Assembly (NCBI GenBank): GCA_037189985.1 | Contig: JBBCJX010000024.1 | Location: 186,001-250,000, forward strand | Source: UBA2031 sp037189985 | GTDB taxonomy: Bacteria; Pseudomonadota; Gammaproteobacteria; Pseudomonadales; Moraxellaceae | Reading direction: 5' to 3' | Length of the DNA stretch: 64,000 nucleotides | Notes under the pieces: model-generated | Database searches by the model: none | What the model saw: the letters and a program-made list of their open reading frames with translations, nothing else | What the model was told of the DNA's origin: nothing | Translations under genes and position numbers: made by a program | Part shown: positions 36,602 through 46,064 of the stretch, piece by piece | How the letters are laid out: every line of letters starts with the position of its first letter | Position numbering within the stretch: position 1 is the first letter of the stretch

Positions 36602-39601
36602 ATGCGCAAGCTCCTGCCGGTTTTCCTGACGCTTTTGCTCGCGGCCTGTGGTGGTGACAAGCAAACCGCTACTCTTCCCGAGTCATGGTCGCCCGACAAC
36701 AGTCTGACGTTTGCCTATCCCTATAACGGGCAAAGCCTGATCGCGCCCACCTCGCCGGTGGTGCTGCATTTCGCGGCACCGCTTTCGGAAACGTCGCCGG
36801 CGGCCCTGAAGTCGCACTTCCGCATCGCAGGGCCTAGCAATCCGGATTTCACGGTGAGCGTGGTGGATGACGGCAAGGGCATATTGCTGCAACCCGTGAC
36901 GGCTCTTGCCGAAAATGCCGAATACACCGTGAGCTGGGAAAACCTGGCCAGTGCCGATGGCAATATCCAGCCTGTGCCGCTGACTTTCCACACGCGCCCT
37001 TCCAACAAGGGAGCGCGCTCGCTGATGAGCAGTGGCAGCGGTTTCTCGGTGGCACGCTCATTGCCGGTGCAGGCGGAATTTCCGCTGATGGATTTTTCTT
37101 CACTGCGCCTGCAGTTTACGCAACCGATTGATGCCAGCACGCTGAAATATGGTCCGGGCGAGAGCGTTAGCCTGATAGATGCCGCCGGTGAGCTGGTGCC
37201 GGCACGCATTCTTGCCAGCAACCGCCTGCTCACGATTGATCCCGTGGATGATCTGGTGCCGGGCGAACAATACAGCCTGCGCCTCAGTGCTGCGCTCAAG
37301 AGCACTCTTGGTGAAAGCCTGACACCCGGTGCTTATGCCGACTGGCGTTTCCGCCCCAGGGATTCCAATCCGCGTGCCACGGCCGTGTTGCAGGCACCGG
37401 ATTCCGATGGTGGCAATGTGGTGTCGATGCTGACGGGCCGACCCATCAACAATGTTCCCATTGCCTCACGCTTGCTGGGCAACAACAGCGCCTCGCAGCA
37501 GACCGGCCATCTCTACACCGATCTGGCCTTTGTCCCCAATTACCCGAATGCCACGCCCCTGCGTGTCCCGCGCGGTGGCCTGCTCACCGGTAGCTCGGTG
37601 GACGTGATGATCATGGGTGCCGTACCGGCCGGGTTGAATACCGGTGCGATCCGCGTCGACATCATTTCCGATGCCAACGGCTACATGACCGACAACCCCT
37701 ACACCACTGACCCCAATGTGCCGCGGCAGGTTTACCTCACCATGGATGCCGCCATGTCGTCGGCCAATGCATCGGCCAACGGCGCCTTCAACCAGAACAT
37801 CATGCATATCGAAGTCGTGGGCATGGCCATCGTGAAAGAGGGCCGGCTCGTGATGGATGGCGTGGGCGTGGTGGAACTGGATGTGCTGGGGCTGGACCAG
37901 GCCTCCGGCGTGCTCTCTTTCCATCTGGAAGGCTATGTGGATGCCGACGATGCACCACCGCCTGCCAGCGACACGGTGGCACCGGTGCTGCAATCTTGGT
38001 TGCCCGGCAATGAGGCAGGCCGGGCACGACCCGGTGACCCCATCATCCTCACCTTCAGCGAGCCGATTGATCCGGCCTCTGTGCAGAAAGGCATCAGCCT
38101 GAACCTGCTGCGTGACGATGCCACGGTTGACTTCGACTGGCGTGCCGACGGGACGTCGCTCGTGATCCAGCCCAAGACCCCGCTGGCACACAATGTCGGC
38201 TACAAGGTCCAGTTCACCAGTGCACTCAAGGATCTGGCCGGCAACGGGGTCAGTGACAGCGGTGGCCATGTACGCAGTTTCCGGCTGGCCGATTTCCTCA
38301 CGGCCAATCCCCGGTCGCCGGTCGCCCTGTCCACCTATCCCGGCTATCCCTGCGCAACCACCGGCCGCAATGCCGGCAGCAACATCCAGGGACGCTGCGT
38401 GGGTGGCAAGGGCAGCGATGACGCCCTGCCCATTCCGGTGATGCCGGAAAACCGCAGCATCCAGGTGCGGTTCTCGCAGAGTATCAATCCCGATACCGTG
38501 GTGGCCGGTACCACCTTCAGGGTGCAGCGTCAGAACGGCGGCAGCTGGGACAACGTGCCGGGGCAGTTACAGAAGGAACCGCAGGGCCTGAGCTTCACGC
38601 CCAACACGCCATGGGCCGCTGGCCAGACCTACCGTTACATCCTCGGCTCCAACGGGAATCACCGCTCGGATGGCAGTGCCGCGAGCAGCCGTTGTGGCAG
38701 TGCTGCCATCTGCGGCAGCAACGGCCTACCCCTGCAGACCCAGAGTCTGGGGGTAGACCATGACAATGCCCCCACGGCCGGTGGCGGTGGCCCGGACATG
38801 GAAATCTGGTTCAGGGGCGGCCCGGCCACCAATCATGTTTTCCAGAGCCTGCGTGGTCTGCCCAACCATGACGTGAACGGCAATTTCCTCCACGAGTCTG
38901 GTGAGACGGGACCGTCCTTGCAGGACGGTCTGCTGGTGGCACCGAACGCGGCACGCCTGCGGGCCACCGGGACCAGCGGGCTGGTGACGGGCGCCAAGAT
39001 CGGCTGTGCCGTTGGCTCCAGTTGCGATGACAAGGAGTTCCTCTACATCGCCACCGCGCTGGATGCCAATGTGGCGGAGCTGGAAGGCAGCGACCAGGTC
39101 AAGGTTCTGATCGAACCAACCCAGCTCATTGCCAGCAGCATGGATGTGTACGCGAATGCCGTGCCGCTCTTGGTGTCGGTGGAGAATCCCACCCGCACCG
39201 GCCCGCAGGTGATGCGCATCCGCTATGCCGGCCCCAATCGTGACCAGCCCGTGACGGCCTACATTTTCCGCAACACCAGCGGACAATTGAGCCTGCGCGG
39301 TACGCTGGAGCTTTATCTTGATGCCCCGGCATTGGTCGGGCGTGCCACGGCCATCGGCATTATCCCCACCCTGCTCACCCATAACCTGCACAGCTTCCCG
39401 CTGACGGTGCAGGTAGAAGGGCCGGTGAGTTTCCTGCCGGACGGGCGCATGCTGGCGCGCCTGGAGAACACGGCAGACATCACACTGAATGTCGAGCTGA
39501 CGGCGAATGTCGTGCTGGATATTCCAGGCGGCAGCATCACGCTGACCATTCCGGCACGCACCATGGTGATGGAGGGCGTGTCCATTCCCGTCAAGCAGTG
39601 A
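36602..39601 (+). CDS. Large lipoprotein with Ig-like (Big_5/SbsA) domains
   Basis: A 999-residue protein with a lipobox, LLLAACGG (lipidated Cys near residue 15), at the end of a short hydrophobic signal. Several Ig-like units of the SbsA/Big_5 type follow. They are recognised by repeats of the form PxxGxxxRPxxPIxLxFSxPIDPxSV, for example near residues 465-510 and in a related block near 610-640. ATG at 36602 fits GAGGAGGTG seven bases upstream. It pairs with the FadL-like porin, so it may form a surface partner for lipid uptake or an adhesin. A terminator follows at 39622. Confidence 0.75.
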   Translation: MRKLLPVFLTLLLAACGGDKQTATLPESWSPDNSLTFAYPYNGQSLIAPTSPVVLHFAAPLSETSPAALKSHFRIAGPSNPDFTVSVVDDGKGILLQPVTALAENAEYTVSWENLASADGNIQPVPLTFHTRPSNKGARSLMSSGSGFSVARSLPVQAEFPLMDFSSLRLQFTQPIDASTLKYGPGESVSLIDAAGELVPARILASNRLLTIDPVDDLVPGEQYSLRLSAALKSTLGESLTPGAYADWRFRPRDSNPRATAVLQAPDSDGGNVVSMLTGRPINNVPIASRLLGNNSASQQTGHLYTDLAFVPNYPNATPLRVPRGGLLTGSSVDVMIMGAVPAGLNTGAIRVDIISDANGYMTDNPYTTDPNVPRQVYLTMDAAMSSANASANGAFNQNIMHIEVVGMAIVKEGRLVMDGVGVVELDVLGLDQASGVLSFHLEGYVDADDAPPPASDTVAPVLQSWLPGNEAGRARPGDPIILTFSEPIDPASVQKGISLNLLRDDATVDFDWRADGTSLVIQPKTPLAHNVGYKVQFTSALKDLAGNGVSDSGGHVRSFRLADFLTANPRSPVALSTYPGYPCATTGRNAGSNIQGRCVGGKGSDDALPIPVMPENRSIQVRFSQSINPDTVVAGTTFRVQRQNGGSWDNVPGQLQKEPQGLSFTPNTPWAAGQTYRYILGSNGNHRSDGSAASSRCGSAAICGSNGLPLQTQSLGVDHDNAPTAGGGGPDMEIWFRGGPATNHVFQSLRGLPNHDVNGNFLHESGETGPSLQDGLLVAPNAARLRATGTSGLVTGAKIGCAVGSSCDDKEFLYIATALDANVAELEGSDQVKVLIEPTQLIASSMDVYANAVPLLVSVENPTRTGPQVMRIRYAGPNRDQPVTAYIFRNTSGQLSLRGTLELYLDAPALVGRATAIGIIPTLLTHNLHSFPLTVQVEGPVSFLPDGRMLARLENTADITLNVELTANVVLDIPGGSITLTIPARTMVMEGVSIPVKQ

Positions 39602-39621
39602 ACATGTCGTTGCCCTCTCCG

Positions 39622-39646
39622 ACGGCAGCCTTCGTGGCTGCCGTTT
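39622..39646 (+). terminator. Terminator after the Ig-like lipoprotein
   Basis: ACGGCAGCC pairs with GGCTGCCGT around TTCGT, followed by TT. The rest of the 177-base gap up to the kinase contains no other gene. Confidence 0.7.
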
Positions 39647-39778
39647 GGGCTTGCAGGAGGGGCTTCGGGCGTGATGGCGGCCCAACTATCGCACCTGAGG
39701 TCTTCCCGTGGGAAAGGGCGTAAAAGAGGATTTTGGATATACCGGTGTGGCTGGCGGTATGGCAAATGAGTCTCCACA

Positions 39779-41992
39779 ATGGCGCCCAGGCGATTCTTGC
39801 CCCGACGCTTGCGGCCCCTACCGATGCCACCGATCCTGCTCCCGCGTTTTCTCCTGCTTGTGCTGGCCCTGCTGCTGGCCGGGCATGCAGCGGCTGTTGA
39901 ACCTGTGGAGGTTGTCGTGGGGCCGGGGGAGTTCCGCAAGGACCTCGGACGTCACCTGTCTTTTTATATCGATGAGAGCCGCCAACTCACGGTGGAAGAC
40001 GTCCGGCAACTTCCACAGAGCGCTTTCACACCCAGTCGCTACGACATACCCAACCTGAGTTTCACCCCCCACCATGTCTGGGTCCGGCTGCGGGTGGACT
40101 GGCAGGAGCCGGACCGCGACGGCTATACGCTGTGGCAGCAATATGCACTGACGGACCACTTCACGTTTTATCGTCCGGAAGACGACGGCAGCTACAGCGC
40201 CAGCCGCACGGGAGACCAGTATCCCTTCCGCCAGCGTGAATTGCCCACACGCGCTTTCGGCTTTCCCCTGACACCGCGCCCGGGGCAGACCGACACCTAT
40301 TTCATGGAGCTGCACGGTGCCGGCACCATCAATATCGATCTGCAGCTCACTAGCAACAACACGGCCATTGCCGATACCGAAACCCGGCACCTGATACTGG
40401 GTCTTTACTACGGCGGCCTGGTGGCCCTGCTGCTTTACAACCTCATCCTGTTTTTCACGCTGCGTGAAAGCATTTATCTCTATTACACACTCTATGGCTT
40501 CGGCCTTGGCATGGCGTTCTTTGACGTGAACGGTTTGGCGTTCCGTTATTTCTGGCCGGACTACATCCGGATGAATACCTGGTTTCTGGTATTTGTGTTC
40601 ATCAGCATGCATGCACAGGCCCAGTTCACCCGGAAATTCCTCAATCTCAAGAGCGAGTGGCGCTGGCTGGACAAATTTTTCCAGGCCTTCCTGATATTGA
40701 ATGCACTGGCGCTGGTCATGGTGTTCACGGCACCGGACAACATCCTGTATCCCACCAGCCAGCGCCTTGCCTTTGTGGTGGCCATGCTCTGCCTGTCTGC
40801 CGGTATCGGCTTATGGATGCGTGGCTACAAGCCGGCACGTTACTTCACCATTGCCTCCGGATTTTATGTCGTCGGCATGCTGGTGTACGTGGCGCAGAAT
40901 TTCGGCGTGATTCCCACCACGGTGCTCAGCAATTTCTCCGTGCAGATCGGTTCTTCTTTCGAGCTGGTGCTGTTTTCGTTTGCACTGGCAGACCGCATCA
41001 ACCACATGAAGGACGAGAAATCGATCCTGGAGGCGGCGGGCCGCAAGCAGTTGCAGGAGCACAACCAGACGCTGGAGTTCAAGGTGCATGAGCGCACGCA
41101 GGACCTGCTCAAGAGCCTGCGTGCCGTGAATGCAAAGCATGAGGCGCTCGTTGCCACCCAGCAGCAGCTGGTGCAGGCAGAGAAAATGTCCAGCCTTGGC
41201 GGGCTGGTGGCCGGGGTGGCCCACGAGATCAACAATCCGGCCAACTTCACCCGTCTGGCAGCCGAGAATCTTGAGCGTGACATCCTGCGCCTGCAGGATT
41301 TCCTGAACGGCCTGACCGATGACAACAGTGATACCGAATTGCTGGGGGAACTGAACAGCCGCTTCTCCCGCCTTGAGGAACAACTGGCGCTGGTGCATGA
41401 CGGGACACGCCGTCTCAGCCACATCGTGCGCGACCTGCGCAGCTTCTCCCGCCTGGACGAATCGGAAACGCAGATTGCTGCGCCGGATGAAGGTCTGGCT
41501 GCCACGCTCAATCTGGTACGGGCGCAGTATGCCGACCGTATCAGCATCGTTTTGGAGCAGGCCAACCCCCATGCCACCGGCTCCTGTCACCCCGCCGCAC
41601 TCAATCAGGTCTTCATGAATCTTGCAGTCAACGCATGTCAGGCCATACTGGAGCGTGCCGGTGAGGAACGCAGCACCCTCCCGCTGGGAGTGTTGCTGGT
41701 GCAGACACAACTAAAAGAAGAGGCCGGCAGCCCTTGGTGGCAGGCGGAATTCATTGATGACGGCACCGGTATGGATGCGTCCACGCAAGAACACATCTTC
41801 GAGCCGTTCTTCACCACCAAGGATGTCGGTTCCGGCACGGGCCTTGGCCTGTCAGTCTCTTACGGGATCGTCCGCAAGCACAATGGCGACATCAGTGTGC
41901 AGTCCAGCCCCGGCATGGGTAGCCGTTTTACCGTGCGGCTGCCCTTACCGCCTGAGACCCCTGTTCCGGGCACGGATTTATCGGAAGTCTGA
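39779..41992 (+). CDS. 7TMR-DISM sensor histidine kinase
   Basis: A 737-residue membrane kinase. Order: signal or N-terminal helix (to about residue 40), extracellular 7TMR-DISM sensory domain (45-200), seven-helix membrane part (about 208-410), coiled-coil linker, then a HisKA domain with phospho-acceptor His in GLVAGVAHEINNPANF (about 485) and a HATPase with DGTGMDASTQ and GTGLGLSVSYG. All catalytic boxes look intact. The ATG at 39779 has a weak ribosome site. An in-frame ATG at 39824 gives a neater signal peptide, so the start is uncertain. Paired with the regulator downstream. Confidence 0.88.
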   Translation: MAPRRFLPRRLRPLPMPPILLPRFLLLVLALLLAGHAAAVEPVEVVVGPGEFRKDLGRHLSFYIDESRQLTVEDVRQLPQSAFTPSRYDIPNLSFTPHHVWVRLRVDWQEPDRDGYTLWQQYALTDHFTFYRPEDDGSYSASRTGDQYPFRQRELPTRAFGFPLTPRPGQTDTYFMELHGAGTINIDLQLTSNNTAIADTETRHLILGLYYGGLVALLLYNLILFFTLRESIYLYYTLYGFGLGMAFFDVNGLAFRYFWPDYIRMNTWFLVFVFISMHAQAQFTRKFLNLKSEWRWLDKFFQAFLILNALALVMVFTAPDNILYPTSQRLAFVVAMLCLSAGIGLWMRGYKPARYFTIASGFYVVGMLVYVAQNFGVIPTTVLSNFSVQIGSSFELVLFSFALADRINHMKDEKSILEAAGRKQLQEHNQTLEFKVHERTQDLLKSLRAVNAKHEALVATQQQLVQAEKMSSLGGLVAGVAHEINNPANFTRLAAENLERDILRLQDFLNGLTDDNSDTELLGELNSRFSRLEEQLALVHDGTRRLSHIVRDLRSFSRLDESETQIAAPDEGLAATLNLVRAQYADRISIVLEQANPHATGSCHPAALNQVFMNLAVNACQAILERAGEERSTLPLGVLLVQTQLKEEAGSPWWQAEFIDDGTGMDASTQEHIFEPFFTTKDVGSGTGLGLSVSYGIVRKHNGDISVQSSPGMGSRFTVRLPLPPETPVPGTDLSEV

Positions 41993-42008
41993 ATGACTCA
42001 GCCTTCCG

Positions 42009-42118
42009 GGCAGCAGGAATACTGCCGACGGTCCTTGCCAACGCACGTGGCCAGGACCGGGTGAGCCAGCCGGCTCACCAAACAAGACTGCTGCCGGGGC
42101 AGGAAAGCCCGAGGCAGC
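42009..42118 (+). ncRNA. Multi-hairpin leader between sensor kinase and response regulator
   Basis: Almost the whole 151-base gap can fold into four consecutive stems: GGCAG/CTGCC (42009-42026), CGGTCCT/AGGACCG (42029-42059), the perfect GGTGAGCC/GGCTCACC (42060-42079), and GCTGCC-GGGC/GCCC-GGCAGC (42090-42118). No T-run follows, so it is not a plain terminator. It resembles no riboswitch I know. It may be a regulatory leader for the response regulator or a small RNA. Confidence 0.45.
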
Positions 42119-42143
42119 ACCCGACACAGCAAGGAGAAGGGCC

Positions 42144-43352
42144 ATGGGCCTGTTTGACCGCCGCGAACGCGGCCCCGAGCTGCCGGCACGTGCGCCTCGC
42201 TATGGTGTGTTGCTGGTGGATGATGAAATTCTCAACCTCACTTCGCTGGCGAGCCTGCTGGAAGACGACTACCGCGTGCACGTGGCCTCCAGTGCCAACG
42301 ATGCCTTGCAGCTTCTTGCCGACCCTGCCTTTGCCGCTGGTATCCACGTGATCCTTTCTGACCAGCGCATGCCGGGCATGACCGGTGTGGAACTGCTGGC
42401 ACATACGCGCGAGCTGCGGCCGGACGCCAAGCGTCTGCTACTGACGGGCTATACCGACATCGATGCCATCGTTGGCGCCATCAACCAGGCCGCCATTTAC
42501 AAATACCTGCGCAAGCCCATCGACAGCCAGGAGCTCAAGCTCACCTTGGCCCGTGCCTGCGAGGCCTGGCAACTGGAGCAGGACAACCAGGGGCTGCTCG
42601 CCGAACTGAAGCGCACCTTCGCCCAGCTTGCCTTGCTGGATGCGGACAAACTGGCCTTCCTGCGCTATCTCGCCCACGAGATGAACACGCCCCTCAACTG
42701 GCTGTCCGCCGCCCAGGTCATCGACCGGCAGGCCCTCAGCGAAGAAACCCGGGAAATGCTGACCTTCGTGGATCAGGGACAGGAGCGCCTGCGTGGGCTG
42801 CTGGGCACAGTCCTGCGCTACTTCCAGGCCGCCGGCCTGGAGCTGCGGCCCTGGCATGAGCAGGTGGATCTTTCCGTGCTGCTGACCCGCCAGATTGCCG
42901 AGTTGCAGCAACGCCACGGACAGAGCGTGATGATCCGGCTGGAGCAGCCCGTCACGCTGACACTGGAAAGTGATGGCTCCCTGCTTCAGGAAACCCTGGA
43001 TCACCTGCTGGAAAACGCCGTCAGCCATGCCGGTCGTGAGGCCAAAGGCATGCCCGAGGTCAGGGTCCGTGTGCAGTCAGGTGAGCACGGTGTGGTGATC
43101 GAGGTGCATCACTCAGGCCATGAGCTGGATGACGAGGCGCTGGAGCAGGTTTTCCGCCCCTTCTTCTTCTGTGGCTCCTCCCACAGTGCGCGGGGATTTG
43201 GGCTGAGCATGGCCACGGCCCGTGCCTTGGCCATCGCACTGGGCGGTGATCTCAAGGGCAGTCCACAGGGAGAGCATGGCGGGGTAGGCTTCCGGTTGCA
43301 GTTACCCTTGGTCCTGCCGGCACGGCGTGCCATTCCCAAAGTCCCGGCCTGA
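42144..43352 (+). CDS. Response regulator with C-terminal histidine-kinase-like domain
   Basis: A 402-residue protein. Residues 20-140 form a receiver domain (LLVDDEILN acidic pair, SDQRMPGMTG with the phospho-Asp, LTGYTD, and KYLRKPID with the conserved Lys). Residues about 170-395 form a HisKA/HATPase-like part with YLAHEMNTPLNWLS as the H-box and an N-box (LDHLLENAVSHA). The G1 box is degenerate (VHHSGHEL instead of DxGxG), but the G2-like GFGLSMATARA is kept, so ATP binding or phosphotransfer may be altered. Ribosome site AAGGAGAAGG lies just upstream. Likely partner of the 7TMR-DISM kinase. Confidence 0.85.
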   Translation: MGLFDRRERGPELPARAPRYGVLLVDDEILNLTSLASLLEDDYRVHVASSANDALQLLADPAFAAGIHVILSDQRMPGMTGVELLAHTRELRPDAKRLLLTGYTDIDAIVGAINQAAIYKYLRKPIDSQELKLTLARACEAWQLEQDNQGLLAELKRTFAQLALLDADKLAFLRYLAHEMNTPLNWLSAAQVIDRQALSEETREMLTFVDQGQERLRGLLGTVLRYFQAAGLELRPWHEQVDLSVLLTRQIAELQQRHGQSVMIRLEQPVTLTLESDGSLLQETLDHLLENAVSHAGREAKGMPEVRVRVQSGEHGVVIEVHHSGHELDDEALEQVFRPFFFCGSSHSARGFGLSMATARALAIALGGDLKGSPQGEHGGVGFRLQLPLVLPARRAIPKVPA

Positions 43353-43457
43353 GGCAAATTGCGAAGCAGTCTTTGCAGGGATTGCTGAAAGAGTCCCCGG
43401 TTTTCGCCTTACCCTGAAGGCTGGGGACGGCGATGCTTCAAGGGCCGGGGCAGGCTC

Positions 43458-43889
43458 TCAGGCGGGGCTCAGCCGGCAGCGGCAATGGCCTTCGCCATGG
43501 GGGATGAAGCCAAGGGCCAGCAGCATTTCGGCAATGCCGGGCTGCTCCAGGTTGAAGTGGGCTTCCAGCCACTCGGCACCTTGGGCGCCTTCCAAGCGGC
43601 GTACCTCCGCAACCAGGCGCTCTGCCACGCCCCGCCCGCGGGTAGCGCCATGCACGCAGAGATAGCGCATATACCGGGTTTCACCCTCCCCTCCCACCAG
43701 TACCGCCGCAATGTGCCGCGAGTTGAAAACACCGGCATACAGCGTGCTGCCGGCTTCCACGGCCCGGGCCAGCACGGCCAGCGCTTCGCTGGAGTCGGCA
43801 AATTCGGGGGAGTCCCCGTAAATGCGGGCCAGCTCGTCGGCGGTGGACGGGGAAAGCGGAAAAGAGAGGGTTTCAACAGCAACAGGCAT
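43458..43889 (-). CDS. GNAT-fold acetyl-CoA-binding protein, possibly PanZ/PanM-like
   Basis: A 143-residue GNAT-fold protein. The acetyl-CoA loop is seen in YLCVHGATRGRGVAERLVAE (V-x-R-G-x-G/A-type motif). The size and the ATRGRGVA-form resemble the PanZ/PanM proteins that sense acetyl-CoA and activate PanD in pantothenate synthesis. The similarity is not decisive, so it could also be an ordinary N-acetyltransferase. It is convergent with the response regulator and divergent from the his cluster. Confidence 0.6.
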   Translation of the reverse strand: MPVAVETLSFPLSPSTADELARIYGDSPEFADSSEALAVLARAVEAGSTLYAGVFNSRHIAAVLVGGEGETRYMRYLCVHGATRGRGVAERLVAEVRRLEGAQGAEWLEAHFNLEQPGIAEMLLALGFIPHGEGHCRCRLSPA

Positions 43890-43974
43890 CGGTCACTCCC
43901 GGACCAGAAAGAAGGAATCGGCCTGAAATTAACACAAAGGCCGTGGTGCGTGGCCGGCCCCGGTCGCAAACCGC

Positions 43975-43980
43975 TATAAT
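43975..43980 (+). promoter_or_regulatory. Likely -10 element of the his promoter
   Basis: A consensus TATAAT lies 33 bases before the hisB start codon. No good -35 is visible at the right distance, so the promoter may depend on an activator or an unusual spacer. Confidence 0.45.
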
Positions 43981-44012
43981 CGCGGCCTTTCCAAGCACAG
44001 GGCTCGTTCGCC

Positions 44013-44606
44013 ATGACTGCTCGCCAGGCCGAGGTCGTCCGCAACACCAACGAAACGCAGATTCGCGTCGCCATCAATCTCGACGGCACCGGCAAGGGTT
44101 CGCTCAACTCCGGCATGCCCTTCCTGGACCACATGCTGGACCAGATCGTGCGCCACGGCCTCATCGACCTTGATGTCGAGTGCAAGGGTGACCTGCATAT
44201 AGACGACCACCACAGTGCCGAAGACACCGGCATCACGCTGGGCATGGCCTTTGCCAAGGCATTGGGTGACAAGAAGGGCATACGTCGTTACGGCCACGCC
44301 TACGTGCCGCTGGACGAAGCGCTTTCACGCGTGGTGCTGGACATATCCGGCCGCCCCGGACTCGAATTCCACGTGGACTATACCCGCGCCCGCGTGGGCA
44401 GTTTCGACGTCGACCTGTTCTACGAATTCTTCCAGGGCTTCGTGAACCATGCCGGCGTCACGCTGCATGTCGACAACCTGCGTGGCAAGAATGCCCACCA
44501 CCAGATTGAAACCGTGTTCAAGGCCTTCGCACGGGCGTTGCGCGCTGCTGTTGAACTGGATCCGCGGATGCAGGGTGTCATGCCGTCCACCAAGGGCTCG
44601 CTCTAA
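44013..44606 (+). CDS. hisB: Imidazoleglycerol-phosphate dehydratase
   Basis: A 197-residue, monofunctional enzyme of histidine biosynthesis, without the fused phosphatase of enteric HisB. The Mn-binding histidine motifs FLDHMLDQIVRHG, DLHIDDHHSAEDTGI and NAHHQIETVFKAFARAL are present, as is ALSRVVLDISGRPGL. First gene of the hisB-hisH-hisA-HD-hisF cluster. An inverted repeat lies between it and hisH. Confidence 0.97.
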   Translation: MTARQAEVVRNTNETQIRVAINLDGTGKGSLNSGMPFLDHMLDQIVRHGLIDLDVECKGDLHIDDHHSAEDTGITLGMAFAKALGDKKGIRRYGHAYVPLDEALSRVVLDISGRPGLEFHVDYTRARVGSFDVDLFYEFFQGFVNHAGVTLHVDNLRGKNAHHQIETVFKAFARALRAAVELDPRMQGVMPSTKGSL

Positions 44607-44614
44607 CTTTTGTT

Positions 44615-44637
44615 CCCTCTCCCGAAAAGAGAGAGGG
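44615..44637 (+). promoter_or_regulatory. Hairpin overlapping the hisH ribosome-site region
   Basis: CCCTCTC (44615-44621) pairs with GAGAGGG (44631-44637). The 3' arm runs into GGGAGGA, the probable ribosome-binding site of hisH (ATG at 44649). It could modulate hisH translation or partly terminate transcription. Confidence 0.4.
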
Positions 44638-44648
44638 AGGACTGACGA

Positions 44649-45281
44649 ATGACCACTGTTGCAGTTCTGGATTACGGCATGGGCAACCTGCATTCGGTGG
44701 CCAAGGCCATCGAGCATGTGGGTGCCAGCCGTGTCGATGTCACCCATGATCCGGCGCGCGTGCGCGCTGCCGATCGTGTCGTGTTGCCCGGTCAGGGAGC
44801 CATGCGCGACTGCATGGCAGAGATGAAGAAACATGGTGTGGATGCCGAGGTGCGCGAAGCCCTGAAGAGCAAGCCGCTCTTGGGCATCTGTGTGGGCATG
44901 CAGGCCTTGCTGGCCCGTTCTGAAGAGAACGGCGGCGTTGACGGCCTCGGTATTTATCCCGGCGATGTGAAATTCTTCGGCCATGATCGTGTGGAAAACG
45001 GCGAGAAGCTGAAGGTGCCCCACATGGGCTGGAATGAAGCCTGGCAGACACAAGAGCATCCGCTCTGGGCAGGTATTCCGGATGGCTCACGCTACTACTT
45101 CGTGCACAGTTATTTTTGCCAACCAGCGGATGATTCACTTTCCGCCGGCCGCTCGCACTTTGGACTAGATTTTTGCTGTGCACTGGCGCGTGACAATGTT
45201 TTTGCCGTTCAGTTCCACCCGGAAAAAAGCTCCACGGCCGGGCTTACACTGCTGAAGAACTTCCTGCACTGGAATCCCTGA
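44649..45281 (+). CDS. hisH: Imidazole glycerol phosphate synthase, glutaminase subunit
   Basis: A 210-residue class I glutamine amidotransferase that feeds ammonia to HisF. The nucleophile Cys is in LLGICVGMQALL, and the His-Glu pair is in VQFHPEKSS. The N-terminal DYGMGNLHSV matches the family. It works as a complex with HisF encoded downstream. GGGAGGA precedes the start. The 33-base gap to hisA has no extra gene. Confidence 0.97.
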   Translation: MTTVAVLDYGMGNLHSVAKAIEHVGASRVDVTHDPARVRAADRVVLPGQGAMRDCMAEMKKHGVDAEVREALKSKPLLGICVGMQALLARSEENGGVDGLGIYPGDVKFFGHDRVENGEKLKVPHMGWNEAWQTQEHPLWAGIPDGSRYYFVHSYFCQPADDSLSAGRSHFGLDFCCALARDNVFAVQFHPEKSSTAGLTLLKNFLHWNP

Positions 45282-45314
45282 TTCCCCCTCCCCTTTCTGT
45301 TCCGAGATTCCACC

Positions 45315-46043
45315 ATGCTCATCATTCCCGCCATCGACCTCAAGGACGGCAAATGCGTCCGCCTGAAACAGGGCCGCATGGAAGACGACACCGTTTTCTC
45401 CGATGATCCGGTGGGTATGGCCACGCACTGGGTGGACCAGGGTGCGCGTCGCCTGCATCTCGTGGACCTGAACGGCGCTTTTGCCGGAACACCGATTCAC
45501 GGTGAGATCGTCACCGCCATCGCGAAAAAATATCCGCAGCTCCCCATACAAATCGGCGGCGGCATACGCTCGCTGGAGACGATTGAGGCCTATGTAAAGG
45601 CCGGTGTTTCCTTCGCCATCATCGGCACCAAGGCCGTGAAGGAGCCGCAGTTCGTGGTGGAAGCCTGCAAGGCCTTTCCGGGCAAGATCATCGTCGGCAT
45701 CGACGCCAAGGACGGTCTCGTTGCCACTGATGGCTGGGCCGAAGTTTCTTCCGTGAAAGCCACTGATCTCGCCATCCAGTTCCGCAGCGCGGGTGTTTCC
45801 GCCATCGTCTATACCGACATTGCCCGCGACGGCATGATGCAGGGCGTTAACGTGGAAGCCACCGCCGCACTGGCGCGTGATGGAGGCATTCCTGTCATCG
45901 CTTCCGGCGGCGTCACCAACATTGACGACATAAAGCGCCTCAAGACGGTCGCCAGCAGCGGCATCATCGGCGCGATCACGGGCCGTGCCATTTACGAAGG
46001 CACGCTGAACGTGGGCGAGGCCCAGGCACTGGCCGATGCCTGA
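45315..46043 (+). CDS. hisA: ProFAR isomerase
   Basis: A 242-residue TIM-barrel enzyme, 1-(5-phosphoribosyl)-5-[(5-phosphoribosylamino)methylideneamino]imidazole-4-carboxamide isomerase. The N-terminal MLIIPAIDLKDGKCVRL with catalytic Asp, the QIGGGIRSLET phosphate loop, YTDIARDGMMQG with the second catalytic Asp, and ASGGVTNIDD are all present. Length is standard. The HD gene follows after 21 bases. Confidence 0.97.
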   Translation: MLIIPAIDLKDGKCVRLKQGRMEDDTVFSDDPVGMATHWVDQGARRLHLVDLNGAFAGTPIHGEIVTAIAKKYPQLPIQIGGGIRSLETIEAYVKAGVSFAIIGTKAVKEPQFVVEACKAFPGKIIVGIDAKDGLVATDGWAEVSSVKATDLAIQFRSAGVSAIVYTDIARDGMMQGVNVEATAALARDGGIPVIASGGVTNIDDIKRLKTVASSGIIGAITGRAIYEGTLNVGEAQALADA

Positions 46044-46064
46044 GGCCACTGCGGTGAAAATGTC

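Noticed and set aside
39602..39778. Possible c-di-GMP riboswitch before the histidine kinase
   Set aside because: The conserved GEMM core sequences are absent. Only a plain terminator is convincing.
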